Assembly (NCBI GenBank): GCA_025980665.1
Contig: JAICXC010000021.1
Coordinates: 1 to 52,049, forward strand
Direction of reading: 5' to 3'
DNA length: 52,049 bases
Source of the DNA: Bryobacteraceae bacterium
GTDB lineage: Bacteria; Acidobacteriota; Terriglobia; Bryobacterales; Bryobacteraceae
Shown here in pieces: positions 42,475-50,207 of the stretch; positions within the stretch are counted from its first letter, which is position 1; the number at the start of each line of letters is the position of its first letter. The position numbers and the translations under genes were made by a program. The notes beneath the pieces are model-generated. The model made no database searches. It was given only the letters and a program-made list of their open reading frames with translations, and was not told the origin of the DNA.

Positions 42475-43305
42475 TTGGATAAGCGCCGCATGTGCCCGAA
42501 CTGCCGGGCGTTCATCACGTCTGACGACAAAATCTGCCCGTATTGCCAGGCGCAGGTAGGGGAGCGCGTCATCGACCGGCGTGCGCCCTCGGACGTGCTC
42601 GGCGGCCTGATTCCGCATCAGCGCTTCGTGACCATGCTGATTCTGCTGATCAACACCGGCATGTATCTCGCGACGATGCTGCGGACGCAGCAGCAGGGCG
42701 GCAGCGGATTCGGCGATCCCAGCATGCAGACACTGGTGGATTTCGGGGCCAAGTACGCACCCTTCATTTTTTATCGCGGAGAATGGTGGCGCCTTATCAC
42801 GGCGGGCTATCTGCATGGCGGCCTGCTCCACATAGGGATGAATTCCTGGGTGCTGTTCGACCTTGGCCCGCAAGTGAACCAGACTTTTGGAACGCCCCGC
42901 TTCCTATCCATATATTTCATCTCTTCGGTGACGGGATATCTGGCCAGCCTGTACTGGTCTCCCGCAGTTTCCATTGGCGCGTCGGCCGGACTGTGCGGTT
43001 TAATCGGCGCGATGATTGCGTTCGGCACGCGCGAGCGTTCGGCCTTTGCCTCGGCGATCCGCCGCCAGTACATCCAATGGGTTATCTATCTCTTGATCTT
43101 CGGACTGCTTCCCGGCTTCAACGTGGATAATGCCGCGCACCTGGGCGGTTTAGCGGGAGGATTCGTCGTGGCCTACCTGGCCGGGACGCCGGGCTTTTCC
43201 GAGGCAATTGAAAACTTCTGGCGCCTGGCCGCCGGCTTGTCGCTGGCCGCTACCGCATGGGCGTTCTTCGAGATGTTCATGCACCTGACGTCGACGGCGA
43301 CTTAA
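42475..43305 (+). CDS. Rhomboid intramembrane serine protease with N-terminal zinc ribbon
   Basis: The 276-residue product begins with a zinc ribbon (MCPNCRAFITSDDKICPYC) and then six or seven membrane spans. The catalytic serine lies in GASAGLCG and the histidine in DNAAHLGGLAGG, with GEWWRLITAGYLHGGLLHIGMNSW upstream (HxxxN), all rhomboid hallmarks. It cuts membrane proteins within the bilayer. The TTG start at 42475 has an acggag ribosome site about 8 nt upstream and keeps the whole ribbon; the ATG at 42490 is possible but has none. Confidence 0.9.
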   Translation: MDKRRMCPNCRAFITSDDKICPYCQAQVGERVIDRRAPSDVLGGLIPHQRFVTMLILLINTGMYLATMLRTQQQGGSGFGDPSMQTLVDFGAKYAPFIFYRGEWWRLITAGYLHGGLLHIGMNSWVLFDLGPQVNQTFGTPRFLSIYFISSVTGYLASLYWSPAVSIGASAGLCGLIGAMIAFGTRERSAFASAIRRQYIQWVIYLLIFGLLPGFNVDNAAHLGGLAGGFVVAYLAGTPGFSEAIENFWRLAAGLSLAATAWAFFEMFMHLTSTAT

Positions 43306-43315
43306 GGAGAGAACG

Positions 43316-43521
43316 ATGAAAGCGTACACGGCAGTCATCGAGCGATGTGCCGACACCGGGTATGTATGTGGGCTCTGTTTTTCCCGGGTGCTCACAGTCA
43401 GGCGAGGTCCTTAGACGAATTGAATGCCAATCTCAAGGAAGTCATTGAGATGCTCCTCGAAGAAGGCGAGCCAAAGTTGGAAGCTCAATTCGTCGGCACG
43501 CAAACTGTGACAGTTCCCTAA
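43316..43521 (+). pseudogene. hicB: HicB-like antitoxin gene with a frameshift
   Basis: An ATG at 43316 with a strong aaggag site starts MKAYTAVIERCADTGYVCGLC, typical of a HicB N-terminus, then runs into TAG at 43412. The family pattern continues one frame over from 43381: FPGAHSQARSLDELNANLKEVIEMLLEEGE ... to TAA at 43519. One missing base in the T-run 43378-43382 would join the two parts, giving about 68 residues. Either the gene is dead or the base call is wrong. The hicA remnant follows after 2 nt, the usual order for hicBA in this subfamily. Confidence 0.8.
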
Positions 43522-43523
43522 GC

Positions 43524-43679
43524 ATGGGAAGAGTCCCGGTTCTGAAGCCCCGAGAGGTCATTGCTATCCTCGAAGCGCTCGGTTTCGTCGAGGTTCGTCA
43601 GCGTGGGTCGCACAAACAGTTCCGTCTTCAGGACGGGCAGGAGTACCCAATTTCTCAAACACCGATAGATCTTTACTAG
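43524..43679 (+). pseudogene. hicA: HicA-like toxin gene, C-terminally degraded
   Basis: The 51-residue frame begins as HicA (LKPREVIAILEALGFVEVRQRGSHKQFR), including the catalytic His in GSHKQF, then loses the family pattern. A frame-shifted continuation STQFLKHR resembles the normal TTVPFHKGRD stretch, so a frameshift lies near 43637. The usual last 20 residues are missing: the frame ends at a CTAG that is shared with the stop of the convergent M20 peptidase. The toxin is probably inactive or altered. Confidence 0.75.
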
Positions 43680-45076
43680 TTATCCCCAGCTGTTTCCAAG
43701 ACCATCTGCCACAGTAATTCCGCGCCGCTCTCGATGTTCTGTAAGGAAATTCTTTCGTCGTTACCGTGCTCGCGGCTCTGGCCGGGTTCCCGTAGAAAAA
43801 CCGGGACGCCATAAACCGCCATGCCGCGCGATCGCAGGAAGCTGCCATCCGTGGCGCCGCGCGACATGAAGGCGACAACTGCGCCTTGGCGCGGATAGAC
43901 CAATCCAATGGCTCGCTCTAGGGATCGGTAGGCCGCGCTGCTCCGAGAGCTGGATTCCGTGGCGGGCAGTTGCGACCCCGGCGCCAGTGCGATTTCAACG
44001 GCCGGATCCGCCACGATCTGCCGGAACCGCGCCAGGACTTCGTCGGAAGTTTCGTTCGGCAACCGGCGAACATCCAGCTGGGCTTCCGCGGTGCTGGGGA
44101 TGCTGTTGATTTTGATTCCGGCGTTCAGCATCGTAGGCGTGACGGTCGTGCGCAGGGCCGCATCCAGCTCCGGATCGCGTGCGCGAATCTGACCCGCTGC
44201 GGCTTGGATAGTAGCCGCGTTTTCGAGACGCGGCAGTAGTTGCGTCAGCCAGTCATACTCCGGGAATGCCGACAGGTCGCGCAAATAGCGCCGTGTCGTG
44301 GGGGTCAGACGAACCGGCTGGTCGGCGTCGGCCAGCTTCACCAGTGCGCGCGCTAGCCGCAGCACCGCATTATCGGAACGTGGCAGCGATCCATGACCGG
44401 CCGGACCCTTGGCGGTCAACACTACGCGGGTTGGAATTTTCTCCGCGGTCTGAATCAGAAACACGCGGGTGCCGTTCTTCGATTCCCACACGGATCCGCC
44501 TTCGTTGAACGCGAATTCGGCGTCGATCTTAGGCCATGCATGCTGGATTAGCCACTGTATTCCGGTAGATCCGGCCTCTTCGTCGGCCTCCGATAGCAGA
44601 ATCAGGTCGCGGCTCAGCTTGATATTGCGGCGCTTGATTTCGACCATCACCGCTAATTCCGCGGCAAGAAGGGATTTTGTGTCCAAAGCGCCGCGCCCGT
44701 ACAAAAATTCATCGCGGACCTCGCCTTTAAAAGGATCCACGGTCCACTGCTTGCGCTCGGCAGGCACGACGTCGCTGTGGGCCATCAGCAGCAGAGGCTT
44801 GTTCTTGCCGTTTCCCTTGATCCGCGCGACCAGGTTTAAGCGCTTGGGATCGTCGCCCAATAATTCGGTGGCGATGCCGCTCGAATCGGCAACCTGTTTC
44901 AGATAGCTGGCGACCCTGGATTCGTTGCCCGGCGGATTAGACGTATCCAGGCGAATGAGGTCGGTAAGATACTGACGGGTCCGCATGCCCAGGGAACGAT
45001 TGTCATCGGCGGCAGCCCAAGCAACTACCCCCGCTGTCATCGCAAACAGGGCGAACAATGCGGAAAACATTCGCAT
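43676..45076 (-). CDS. Secreted M20-family metallopeptidase (ArgE/DapE/carboxypeptidase-like)
   Basis: The 466-residue product has a signal peptide (about residues 1-22) and the M20 fold. Metal and catalytic residues lie in LLMAHSDVVPAE, YGRGALDTKSLLAAEL, SEADEEAGSTGIQWL and the C-terminal MSRGATDGSFLRSRG; the dimerisation lid is between. Exported location and similarity to long M20 forms suggest a di- or aminoacyl-peptidase acting outside the cytoplasm. The start is ATG. It is convergent with the hicBA remnant and shares its stop region. Confidence 0.92.
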   Translation of the reverse strand: MRMFSALFALFAMTAGVVAWAAADDNRSLGMRTRQYLTDLIRLDTSNPPGNESRVASYLKQVADSSGIATELLGDDPKRLNLVARIKGNGKNKPLLLMAHSDVVPAERKQWTVDPFKGEVRDEFLYGRGALDTKSLLAAELAVMVEIKRRNIKLSRDLILLSEADEEAGSTGIQWLIQHAWPKIDAEFAFNEGGSVWESKNGTRVFLIQTAEKIPTRVVLTAKGPAGHGSLPRSDNAVLRLARALVKLADADQPVRLTPTTRRYLRDLSAFPEYDWLTQLLPRLENAATIQAAAGQIRARDPELDAALRTTVTPTMLNAGIKINSIPSTAEAQLDVRRLPNETSDEVLARFRQIVADPAVEIALAPGSQLPATESSSRSSAAYRSLERAIGLVYPRQGAVVAFMSRGATDGSFLRSRGMAVYGVPVFLREPGQSREHGNDERISLQNIESGAELLWQMVLETAGDN

Positions 45077-45136
45077 TTGTTCCTGATCTTAGCACGCAAA
45101 CATGAATCTCACTCAGGTATGCTATTCCGCAAAGGG

Positions 45137-45142
45137 TATCCT
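45137..45142 (+). promoter_or_regulatory. -10-like box TATCCT, 6 nt before the ssb start
   Basis: TATCCT at 45137-45142 is followed by 6 nt and the ATG at 45149. A weak aaaggg lies 11 nt further upstream. The geometry fits the leaderless pattern seen elsewhere in the window. Confidence 0.4.
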
Positions 45143-45148
45143 TAAATT

Positions 45149-45628
45149 ATGGCTAGCAGAAGCGTCAATAAAGTCACTCTCATTGGGCATCTCGGACGGG
45201 ACGCCGAGACCGCTTACACCGCCTCGCAGACGGCGGTGACCAAGTTTTCCGTCGCGACGAACCGGCGTTGGAAGGATCAACAGTCGGGCGAGTGGAAAGA
45301 AGAAACCAACTGGACCAACGTGGTCCTGTGGCGCGGGGAAAACGTCGCGCCGTATTTGCTCAAGGGCAAGCAGATCTATGTCGAAGGGCGATTGCAGACG
45401 CGCAGCTACGACGATAAAGACGGCAAGAAGGTCTGGACCACTGAAGTGGTGGCCGAAGACGTGATCCTGCTCGGTGGCCGCGGCGAAGGCGGCGGACCGG
45501 ATGAAATGTCTCAGGAACCGCGCAGCGAGCCTCGTAGTGCACCACGCTCGCGTCAGGCGGCGGCTCCGTCCACTCACTCGGCCCCGCCGTCGCACGAAGG
45601 CATCGGTGACGACGACGTGCCTTTTTAG
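45149..45628 (+). CDS. ssb: Single-stranded DNA-binding protein
   Basis: The 159-residue product has the OB fold at residues 1-112 (NKVTLIGHLGRDAE, FSVATNRRWKDQQSGEWKEETNWTNVVLW, GKQIYVEGRLQTRSYDDKDGKKVWTTEVVAEDVILL), a low-complexity Pro/Ser/Arg linker and the acidic tip DDDVPF, which binds partner proteins. It coats single-stranded DNA in replication and repair. The start is ATG with a TATCCT box 6 nt upstream. Its stop overlaps the stop of the convergent broken gene. Confidence 0.95.
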   Translation: MASRSVNKVTLIGHLGRDAETAYTASQTAVTKFSVATNRRWKDQQSGEWKEETNWTNVVLWRGENVAPYLLKGKQIYVEGRLQTRSYDDKDGKKVWTTEVVAEDVILLGGRGEGGGPDEMSQEPRSEPRSAPRSRQAAAPSTHSAPPSHEGIGDDDVPF

Positions 45629-46090
45629 CGGACGATGCTTATTCCAGCCGGCGTCAAGTTCGCCGGTTTAAGCTCGATTCGCGAATCTATATGGTCCGGG
45701 CTACCCGTCCAATCCATTACAAATTGGCCAGAGGTTGCAAACCCTTCGAGGCCGTTGCCAAACGCGAATACCCCGGCGTGCCGCCGGAAGCCAGCATGCA
45801 CGCCGGCCCTCGCCGACAGCCCAGTGTAATAGCATCGCTCTAAAATCGAAGCTGCTAATTCTCGGCTCGGGAACGTCGCCAAGCCGCGTTCGTTGGCGAT
45901 CTGATCTTCCTCGTGTGAGCGTGTTTCCGCTGAATAGTTCTGGTAGATCAAACGGACGGTGGCGCCTTGAACCGGTCGCCCAGCACCGTCAAACCGAGAC
46001 GTCCCATCCCGGACTGAGATAAGGAATTGGTATCAGTGAAAGACTGACGAGAACCACTCCGACAAGCGCAATTCTCCTCGTCGTGGCCAT
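45625..46090 (-). pseudogene. Secreted carboxypeptidase-regulatory-like protein gene broken by one base
   Basis: An ATG at 46090 begins a signal peptide (MATTRRIALVGVVLVSLSLIPI) that runs PGWDVSV and stops at TGA. In the next frame, DGAGRPVQGATVRLIYQNY continues an uninterrupted domain to the TAA at 45625. The joined reading WDVSV-DGAGRPVQGATV is a typical CarboxypepD_reg start. Removing one base from the AAA run at 45991-45993 (plus strand) restores a 154-residue frame; the total, 466 nt, is one more than a multiple of three. It is a recent mutation or a sequencing error. The stop overlaps that of ssb. Confidence 0.75.
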
Positions 46091-46136
46091 TCCGTTCGAT
46101 CTTATCAAGGCTGCGAAACCTGTCGTGCCGGATTGG

Positions 46137-46553
46137 CTAGCCAGCCAGAGTAACTCCTGTAAGCCCTAGGTGCCGGTCGGTCGACCAGCAATTTCGAATT
46201 CGCCGCTGATTCATGATTATCAGGCCATGCGCGTCCGCGAGCGTCAGCGGCTGATCCGAAAACTTGTGCAGTATCCGGCGCGCCGGATCAATGGCTTCCG
46301 GCCCAAACGGTTCGATCGCTAGAGCCGGAAGTTCGCCCAGGAAGTTAAGGAATTGCAAAGCCCGGTTAAAGTCGTAGCGACGAAGAAACCATCCGTGCCC
46401 TTCGGCAATCACCAATCCTGAAGTCGTTAGCCGCGGCGGCTGGGAAAAGAGCCTGCGGTACACCGCGTGATAGCTGTCAGACCGGTCCAGGAATGCGATG
46501 AAGGCCGAGGTGTCGACGTACGCCTCGGCCCGCGGCTCAGTCTTTCGCGCCAT
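46137..46553 (-). CDS. vapC: PIN-domain toxin (VapC-like)
   Basis: The 138-residue product has the PIN-domain metal-binding acids: Asp in YVDTSAFIAFLD, Glu in GLVIAEGHGWF, and Asp residues in LTLADAHGLIIM and STDRHLG. VapC toxins are ribonucleases. The start ATG at 46553 lies inside the end of the antitoxin gene (17-nt overlap), as in many vapBC pairs. All family acids appear to be present, so it looks intact. Confidence 0.86.
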   Translation of the reverse strand: MARKTEPRAEAYVDTSAFIAFLDRSDSYHAVYRRLFSQPPRLTTSGLVIAEGHGWFLRRYDFNRALQFLNFLGELPALAIEPFGPEAIDPARRILHKFSDQPLTLADAHGLIIMNQRRIRNCWSTDRHLGLTGVTLAG

Positions 46554-46782
46554 ACACGATTTCATCGACAGACGCGCTGGAGCGAGAGTTGCCCGACTCG
46601 ATGAACCCGGCGTAGCGCATCCATGCTCCCGATGGTGCTCCGGACCCATTCCCGCCGTTTGAAGGAAGCTGCTCCCGAATCGCGCGACGTACGAATTCGG
46701 CAATTGAGAGTCCCAAGGCTTTCGCTTCGCGGCGGGCCAGCGCGTATTCCTTGGCGTCGAGGCTGATCTGAGTCCGGATCAT
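46537..46782 (-). CDS. vapB: Ribbon-helix-helix antitoxin (VapB-like)
   Basis: The 81-residue product begins with a ribbon-helix-helix domain (IRTQISLDAKEYALARREAKALGLSIAEFVRRAIREQL), then a flexible Gly/Ser/Asn linker and a C-terminal part that would bind the toxin. The ATG at 46782 has an aggtga ribosome site. It precedes and overlaps the PIN toxin. The palindrome at 46781-46810 covers its start, so autorepression is likely. Confidence 0.85.
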   Translation of the reverse strand: MIRTQISLDAKEYALARREAKALGLSIAEFVRRAIREQLPSNGGNGSGAPSGAWMRYAGFIESGNSRSSASVDEIVYGAKD

Positions 46783-46810
46783 GTTATCACCTATAAGTAA
46801 CATGATAACA
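46781..46810. promoter_or_regulatory. Nested inverted repeats over the vapB start: probable operator
   Basis: tgttatca (46782-46789) and tgataaca (46803-46810) are perfect 8-bp arms with a 13-nt spacer. A second pair, atgtta (46781-46786) and taacat (46798-46803), overlaps them. The element covers the vapB start codon and its ribosome site, where ribbon-helix-helix antitoxins commonly bind. Confidence 0.65.
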
Positions 46811-46822
46811 CCCGGGTGGAAC

Positions 46823-47566
46823 TTACTCACGCTGGGCGATAATCAGTAGTCGCGGTGAACCCAATTGATACGGCTCGCCCGTCATGCCCCCTTGAAATGA
46901 GAGCGTCTGGAAGCCTGCCGCTTCCAGCATCCGTCGAAGTTCGGCGGAGGTGAAAACATAGTGCGTCGTCGGCCGCGTCTCGATGGTCCCGTCGCGCACG
47001 AACGTGTAATCAATATTGAGCCGACTCTCCCACGGATCGTAACGGTTTTCGCTAAGAACCATGAGATCGTCAAGACGGTGCCAGCGCTTCTGCACTAGCG
47101 CCGGCAGAATGGATTCGGCAGCCATGCCGGTTTCGATCACCAGCTTCGCCCCGGGCTTCATCGCTCCGGCCAGCGCGGAGAGGAAGTCCACTGCACTCGT
47201 GTGATCCAGATAGCCGAAGCTGTTGCCGAAACAGAACGCGCCATCGAATGTTGACGGTTCCAGTTCCAACGCACGCATGTCGCCCTTGCGCCAGTCCGCG
47301 TCGAGCTCCGCCTGTGCGGCAGCCAGGAACTCGTCTGACAGATCGATGCCGGTTACACTATACCCGCGGCGCGCCAGTTCGATCGAGTGGCGCCCGTTGC
47401 CGCAGGGCACGTCCAGCAAACGTGCTCCTGGTTTGACGTCGAAAGCCTTCTCCAGAAAATCGACATCTGCAAGGGTGAGGGCCGGGGTCATGGCGCGAGT
47501 CCAGAAATCGACCGCGGGGCCCTGAAAAAAGGTTTCAAACCATTGGTGTTCCAAATGAGATTTCAA
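46823..47566 (-). CDS. Class I SAM-dependent methyltransferase
   Basis: The 247-residue product has the SAM-binding motif I LLDVPCGNGRHSIELARRGY, motif II VTGIDLS and the post-motif FDGAFCFGNSFGYL. The N-terminal segment (HQWFETFFQGPAVDFWTRAMTP) is typical of a group of small-molecule methyltransferases. The substrate is unknown. The TTG start at 47566 has an aggaga ribosome site. It lies just upstream of vapBC on the same strand, with the vapB operator between. Confidence 0.87.
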   Translation of the reverse strand: MKSHLEHQWFETFFQGPAVDFWTRAMTPALTLADVDFLEKAFDVKPGARLLDVPCGNGRHSIELARRGYSVTGIDLSDEFLAAAQAELDADWRKGDMRALELEPSTFDGAFCFGNSFGYLDHTSAVDFLSALAGAMKPGAKLVIETGMAAESILPALVQKRWHRLDDLMVLSENRYDPWESRLNIDYTFVRDGTIETRPTTHYVFTSAELRRMLEAAGFQTLSFQGGMTGEPYQLGSPRLLIIAQRE

Positions 47567-47676
47567 GCGAGATTCTCCTGTGACCTTGGGTGGAGGGGGA
47601 AGGGCCGCGATGAGCTATCGGACGGCGAACATATTCACAAACTTCGCGGTCACAGGCAACGTTTAGAGTATATCCG

Positions 47677-48441
47677 TTAGGGCCGAACCGACGCTGCACC
47701 CAGAATATGCCGTGTGATACGATCCTGGACGAAAAGCACCAGCGTCACATTGGAGCGATTCCAATCCTGACGCAGATTGAGCTGGGCCACACCCGAATAT
47801 TCTCCGGGACGCCTAGGATCGAGCCGGCCGAGGCTGGTGAGACTCCGGACCACCGCGGCGTGGCGCAACTGGCGTCCGCTGTTTTCCCCGCCAAAAACAG
47901 AAGTGACGAGTCCGCCCTCGGTGACGCCCAGAAGGATTTCGGCTTCGTGGCTGCCGGGCGGCAGCTTGGACGCGCTAAACGAAATGGTCTGCGGCGAGGT
48001 CATCGCAATCGCTACCTGGGCTTGCGGTTCTTTCGCGGCTTTGCCGATAGCGTCTTGCACCGCCCGGGAATCGGAACCGAGCACTTCTTTTTGACCGTTC
48101 ACCACAATCTCGGGCGTATAGACGCTCTCGAGATGAAGCGCCCTTCCATAATCCTGCTGGCGGGCGGAAAATAGCGGTGACGAGAATTTGTCTTTCCAGC
48201 CGAGCTGGTCCCAGTAATCGACGTGTTCCCCGAGCGCAATCACCTGAATGCCAGGTGCCACCATCACTACCTGTTTCGACTTGCCGGCGTTTCCATAGCG
48301 GGGCGACTCGAGCCGCGACAATATCTGGTCGGCCGGCGGACAACTGGAGCATCCCTCGGAGGTAAACAATTCGACGACCACCGTCGTCTGCGCTTGTGAA
48401 AGCGCTGCAACCAAACCGAAAATAAAAATTCTGGCCGTCAC
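47677..48441 (-). CDS. Secreted DUF1223 thioredoxin-like protein
   Basis: The 254-residue product has a signal peptide (about residues 1-17) and the thioredoxin-like start VVELFTSEGCSSCPPADQILSRL, with a CSSC site. DUF1223 proteins carry this motif and are exported; a disulfide-related role is likely but unproven. The middle (HVDYWDQLGWKDKFSSPLFSARQQDY) is also characteristic. The GTG start at 48441 has CAAAAT 7 nt upstream and no ribosome site. Confidence 0.88.
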   Translation of the reverse strand: MTARIFIFGLVAALSQAQTTVVVELFTSEGCSSCPPADQILSRLESPRYGNAGKSKQVVMVAPGIQVIALGEHVDYWDQLGWKDKFSSPLFSARQQDYGRALHLESVYTPEIVVNGQKEVLGSDSRAVQDAIGKAAKEPQAQVAIAMTSPQTISFSASKLPPGSHEAEILLGVTEGGLVTSVFGGENSGRQLRHAAVVRSLTSLGRLDPRRPGEYSGVAQLNLRQDWNRSNVTLVLFVQDRITRHILGAASVRP

Positions 48442-48448
48442 TATTGCT

Positions 48449-48454
48449 ATTTTG
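48449..48454 (-). promoter_or_regulatory. -10-like box CAAAAT, 7 nt before a GTG start
   Basis: On the minus strand CAAAAT is followed by 7 nt and the GTG at 48441. There is no ribosome site. It follows the leaderless pattern, with a first base that differs from TANNNT. Confidence 0.4.
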
Positions 48455-48499
48455 ACGCTTCTGCGATCGCAAGTGTGGAGACAATGGTAGGGTTAATTC

Positions 48500-49528
48500 T
48501 TGGAAAAGTTTTTTGGAAACCCCGCCGCTGCCGCCGCACTTAGCGACATGATCCGGCGGGAGCGAATCCCGCAGACCCTGCTTTTATCTGGCCCAGAGGG
48601 CGTGGGCAAGGCTACCTTAGCGCGGCGCTTCGCCACCGAGCTGCTTCATTACGACGCGACTAAAATCGACCAGGACGACCTCAGCCGGGAATCCAACGCC
48701 TCGCTCATCGCGGATCGCGAAAAATGGACCGCCGATAAGCGCAATGACGACCCGCTGGTGTTCGGCTCACACCCCGATTTCCTGACGTTTCCACCGGATG
48801 GCCCGCTGCGGCAGATCACGATCCAGCAGATGCGGTCACTAAAGGAACGCGCGTCGCTCAAGCCGCTCAAGGGCTCGTGGCGCGTGTTTCTGATCGACGG
48901 GATCGATCGTGCCAATCCTCAAGCCGCCAACTCGCTGCTGAAGACGCTGGAGGAGCCGCCGCCACACCTGATCCTGATCCTGACCGCGCGGAATCCTTAC
49001 GATCTACTGCCGACCATCCGGTCACGCTCGGTTCCCTTCCAGCTCGGCCGGCTTCAGGAAGACGACATGCGGGCTTTTATCAAATCGCGAAATCTTGATG
49101 AGCCGGAGCGCCGCCTGGCGTTGGCGGAAGGCGCCCCTGGGTTGGCTGTCTCGATCGATCTTGAAGCCTATGATCGCCGCAGGACAGCCATGCTGGCGCT
49201 GCTGAAGGTCGCCGGCGGTCTGGCGGGATTCGACACTTGGCTGAAGCATGCCGATTCCGTCGCCGCGCGGCGCACGGAAAAGCTCGAATCCTACCTGGAA
49301 GTGCTGTATTCGCTGTTGGAGGATATCGTCCTTCTGGTCCATATCTCGCGGAAACAGTTAAGAAACAATGACATACGGGCTGAACTCGAAGCCCTGGCGA
49401 GCCGCGTCGATTTCGAATGGCTCCGCCGGGCGATCGGGCGTGTTGACGAATTAGTGGAACTGGGGCGGCGCAACATCCAGAAGTCGATTGCCTTCGATGC
49501 ATTCGCTGCAAGTTTGCGAACCCACTAG
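48500..49528 (+). CDS. holB: DNA polymerase III delta-prime subunit
   Basis: The 342-residue product has the AAA+ clamp-loader fold: P-loop LLSGPEGVGKATLARRF, FLIDGIDRANPQAANSLLKTLEEPPPHLILILTA and the SRC-type TIRSRSVPFQL. It is part of the clamp loader that loads the beta sliding clamp. The four-Cys zinc module that follows the P-loop in many delta-prime and tau subunits is absent (no Cys in the protein). The start is TTG with TAGGGT 6 nt upstream. hfq follows 77 nt downstream. Confidence 0.9.
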   Translation: MEKFFGNPAAAAALSDMIRRERIPQTLLLSGPEGVGKATLARRFATELLHYDATKIDQDDLSRESNASLIADREKWTADKRNDDPLVFGSHPDFLTFPPDGPLRQITIQQMRSLKERASLKPLKGSWRVFLIDGIDRANPQAANSLLKTLEEPPPHLILILTARNPYDLLPTIRSRSVPFQLGRLQEDDMRAFIKSRNLDEPERRLALAEGAPGLAVSIDLEAYDRRRTAMLALLKVAGGLAGFDTWLKHADSVAARRTEKLESYLEVLYSLLEDIVLLVHISRKQLRNNDIRAELEALASRVDFEWLRRAIGRVDELVELGRRNIQKSIAFDAFAASLRTH

Positions 49529-49605
49529 CGCTGTGTTATCCATGAAGGAAAGACTCAGCAGGCCCCAAACCCCGCTAGTTCGCCTCTGATAGAAGGAGCC
49601 CGCAA

Positions 49606-49905
49606 GTGGAACCCGGAAACCGGCGCCTGATCCGGCCGCCGTTAAATGAAATGAAAGATCCCCGAAGTCCCCGGAAAGAATTACAACCAAAGAAGGCCAC
49701 CCCGCCGGACCAGACCAATGCGGAAAACTTCTATTACCTGAAGCAGATGCAGTCCAAAACTCAGATGACCATCGTCCTCAAGGATGGGGAGATTCTGAAG
49801 GGCGTCATCGAGTGGTACGACAAAGGCTGCCTCAAGGTGAATCGCGATGGCGAGCCGAATCTGCTGATCTACAAATCCAACATCAAGTACATGTACAAGG
49901 TCTAG
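49606..49905 (+). CDS. hfq: RNA chaperone Hfq
   Basis: The 99-residue product has a basic, disordered N-terminal extension (about 35 residues) and then the Sm core: [59 protein letters not shown]. The final YK-S-I motif is the Hfq Sm2 signature, slightly changed (KSNIKYMY instead of KHAIST). It is a divergent, acidobacterial-type Hfq, which pairs small RNAs with mRNAs. The start is GTG with an aggag site. The extension is longer than in E. coli Hfq, and there is no long C-terminal tail. Confidence 0.82.
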   Translation: MEPGNRRLIRPPLNEMKDPRSPRKELQPKKATPPDQTNAENFYYLKQMQSKTQMTIVLKDGEILKGVIEWYDKGCLKVNRDGEPNLLIYKSNIKYMYKV

Positions 49906-50207
49906 GGGCCCCCGTTCCGTGCGCTTTTACTCCCCACGCCGGGAGTCCGGAGACTGTACCGGCGACATCCACTGATACGCAGGCCCGTCCACCGCGGGGT
50001 CTAGAATGCGGGTGGTTGGCCGATTCGGCTCTCCAATGGAAGAGCGCGCGAATTCCTTGGTTTGAGGCTAATCCGGGCGTGTTCACAAATAGCCGGGAGT
50101 AGCCTTGAAGTTATTGAACGCGCGAAGTCTGCGGGGCACGGAATGGTGTGACGCTAATCCCGGCGATGGTCGAGTGTGTGGGGTGCTGGCAGGGCGCGGG
50201 ATCCACC
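49906..50207. other. Intergenic region between hfq and a convergent gene
   Basis: I saw no gene, promoter or clear terminator. The sequence directly after the hfq stop (ggggcccccg) is palindromic but lacks a loop and a U-tract. Confidence 0.5.
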
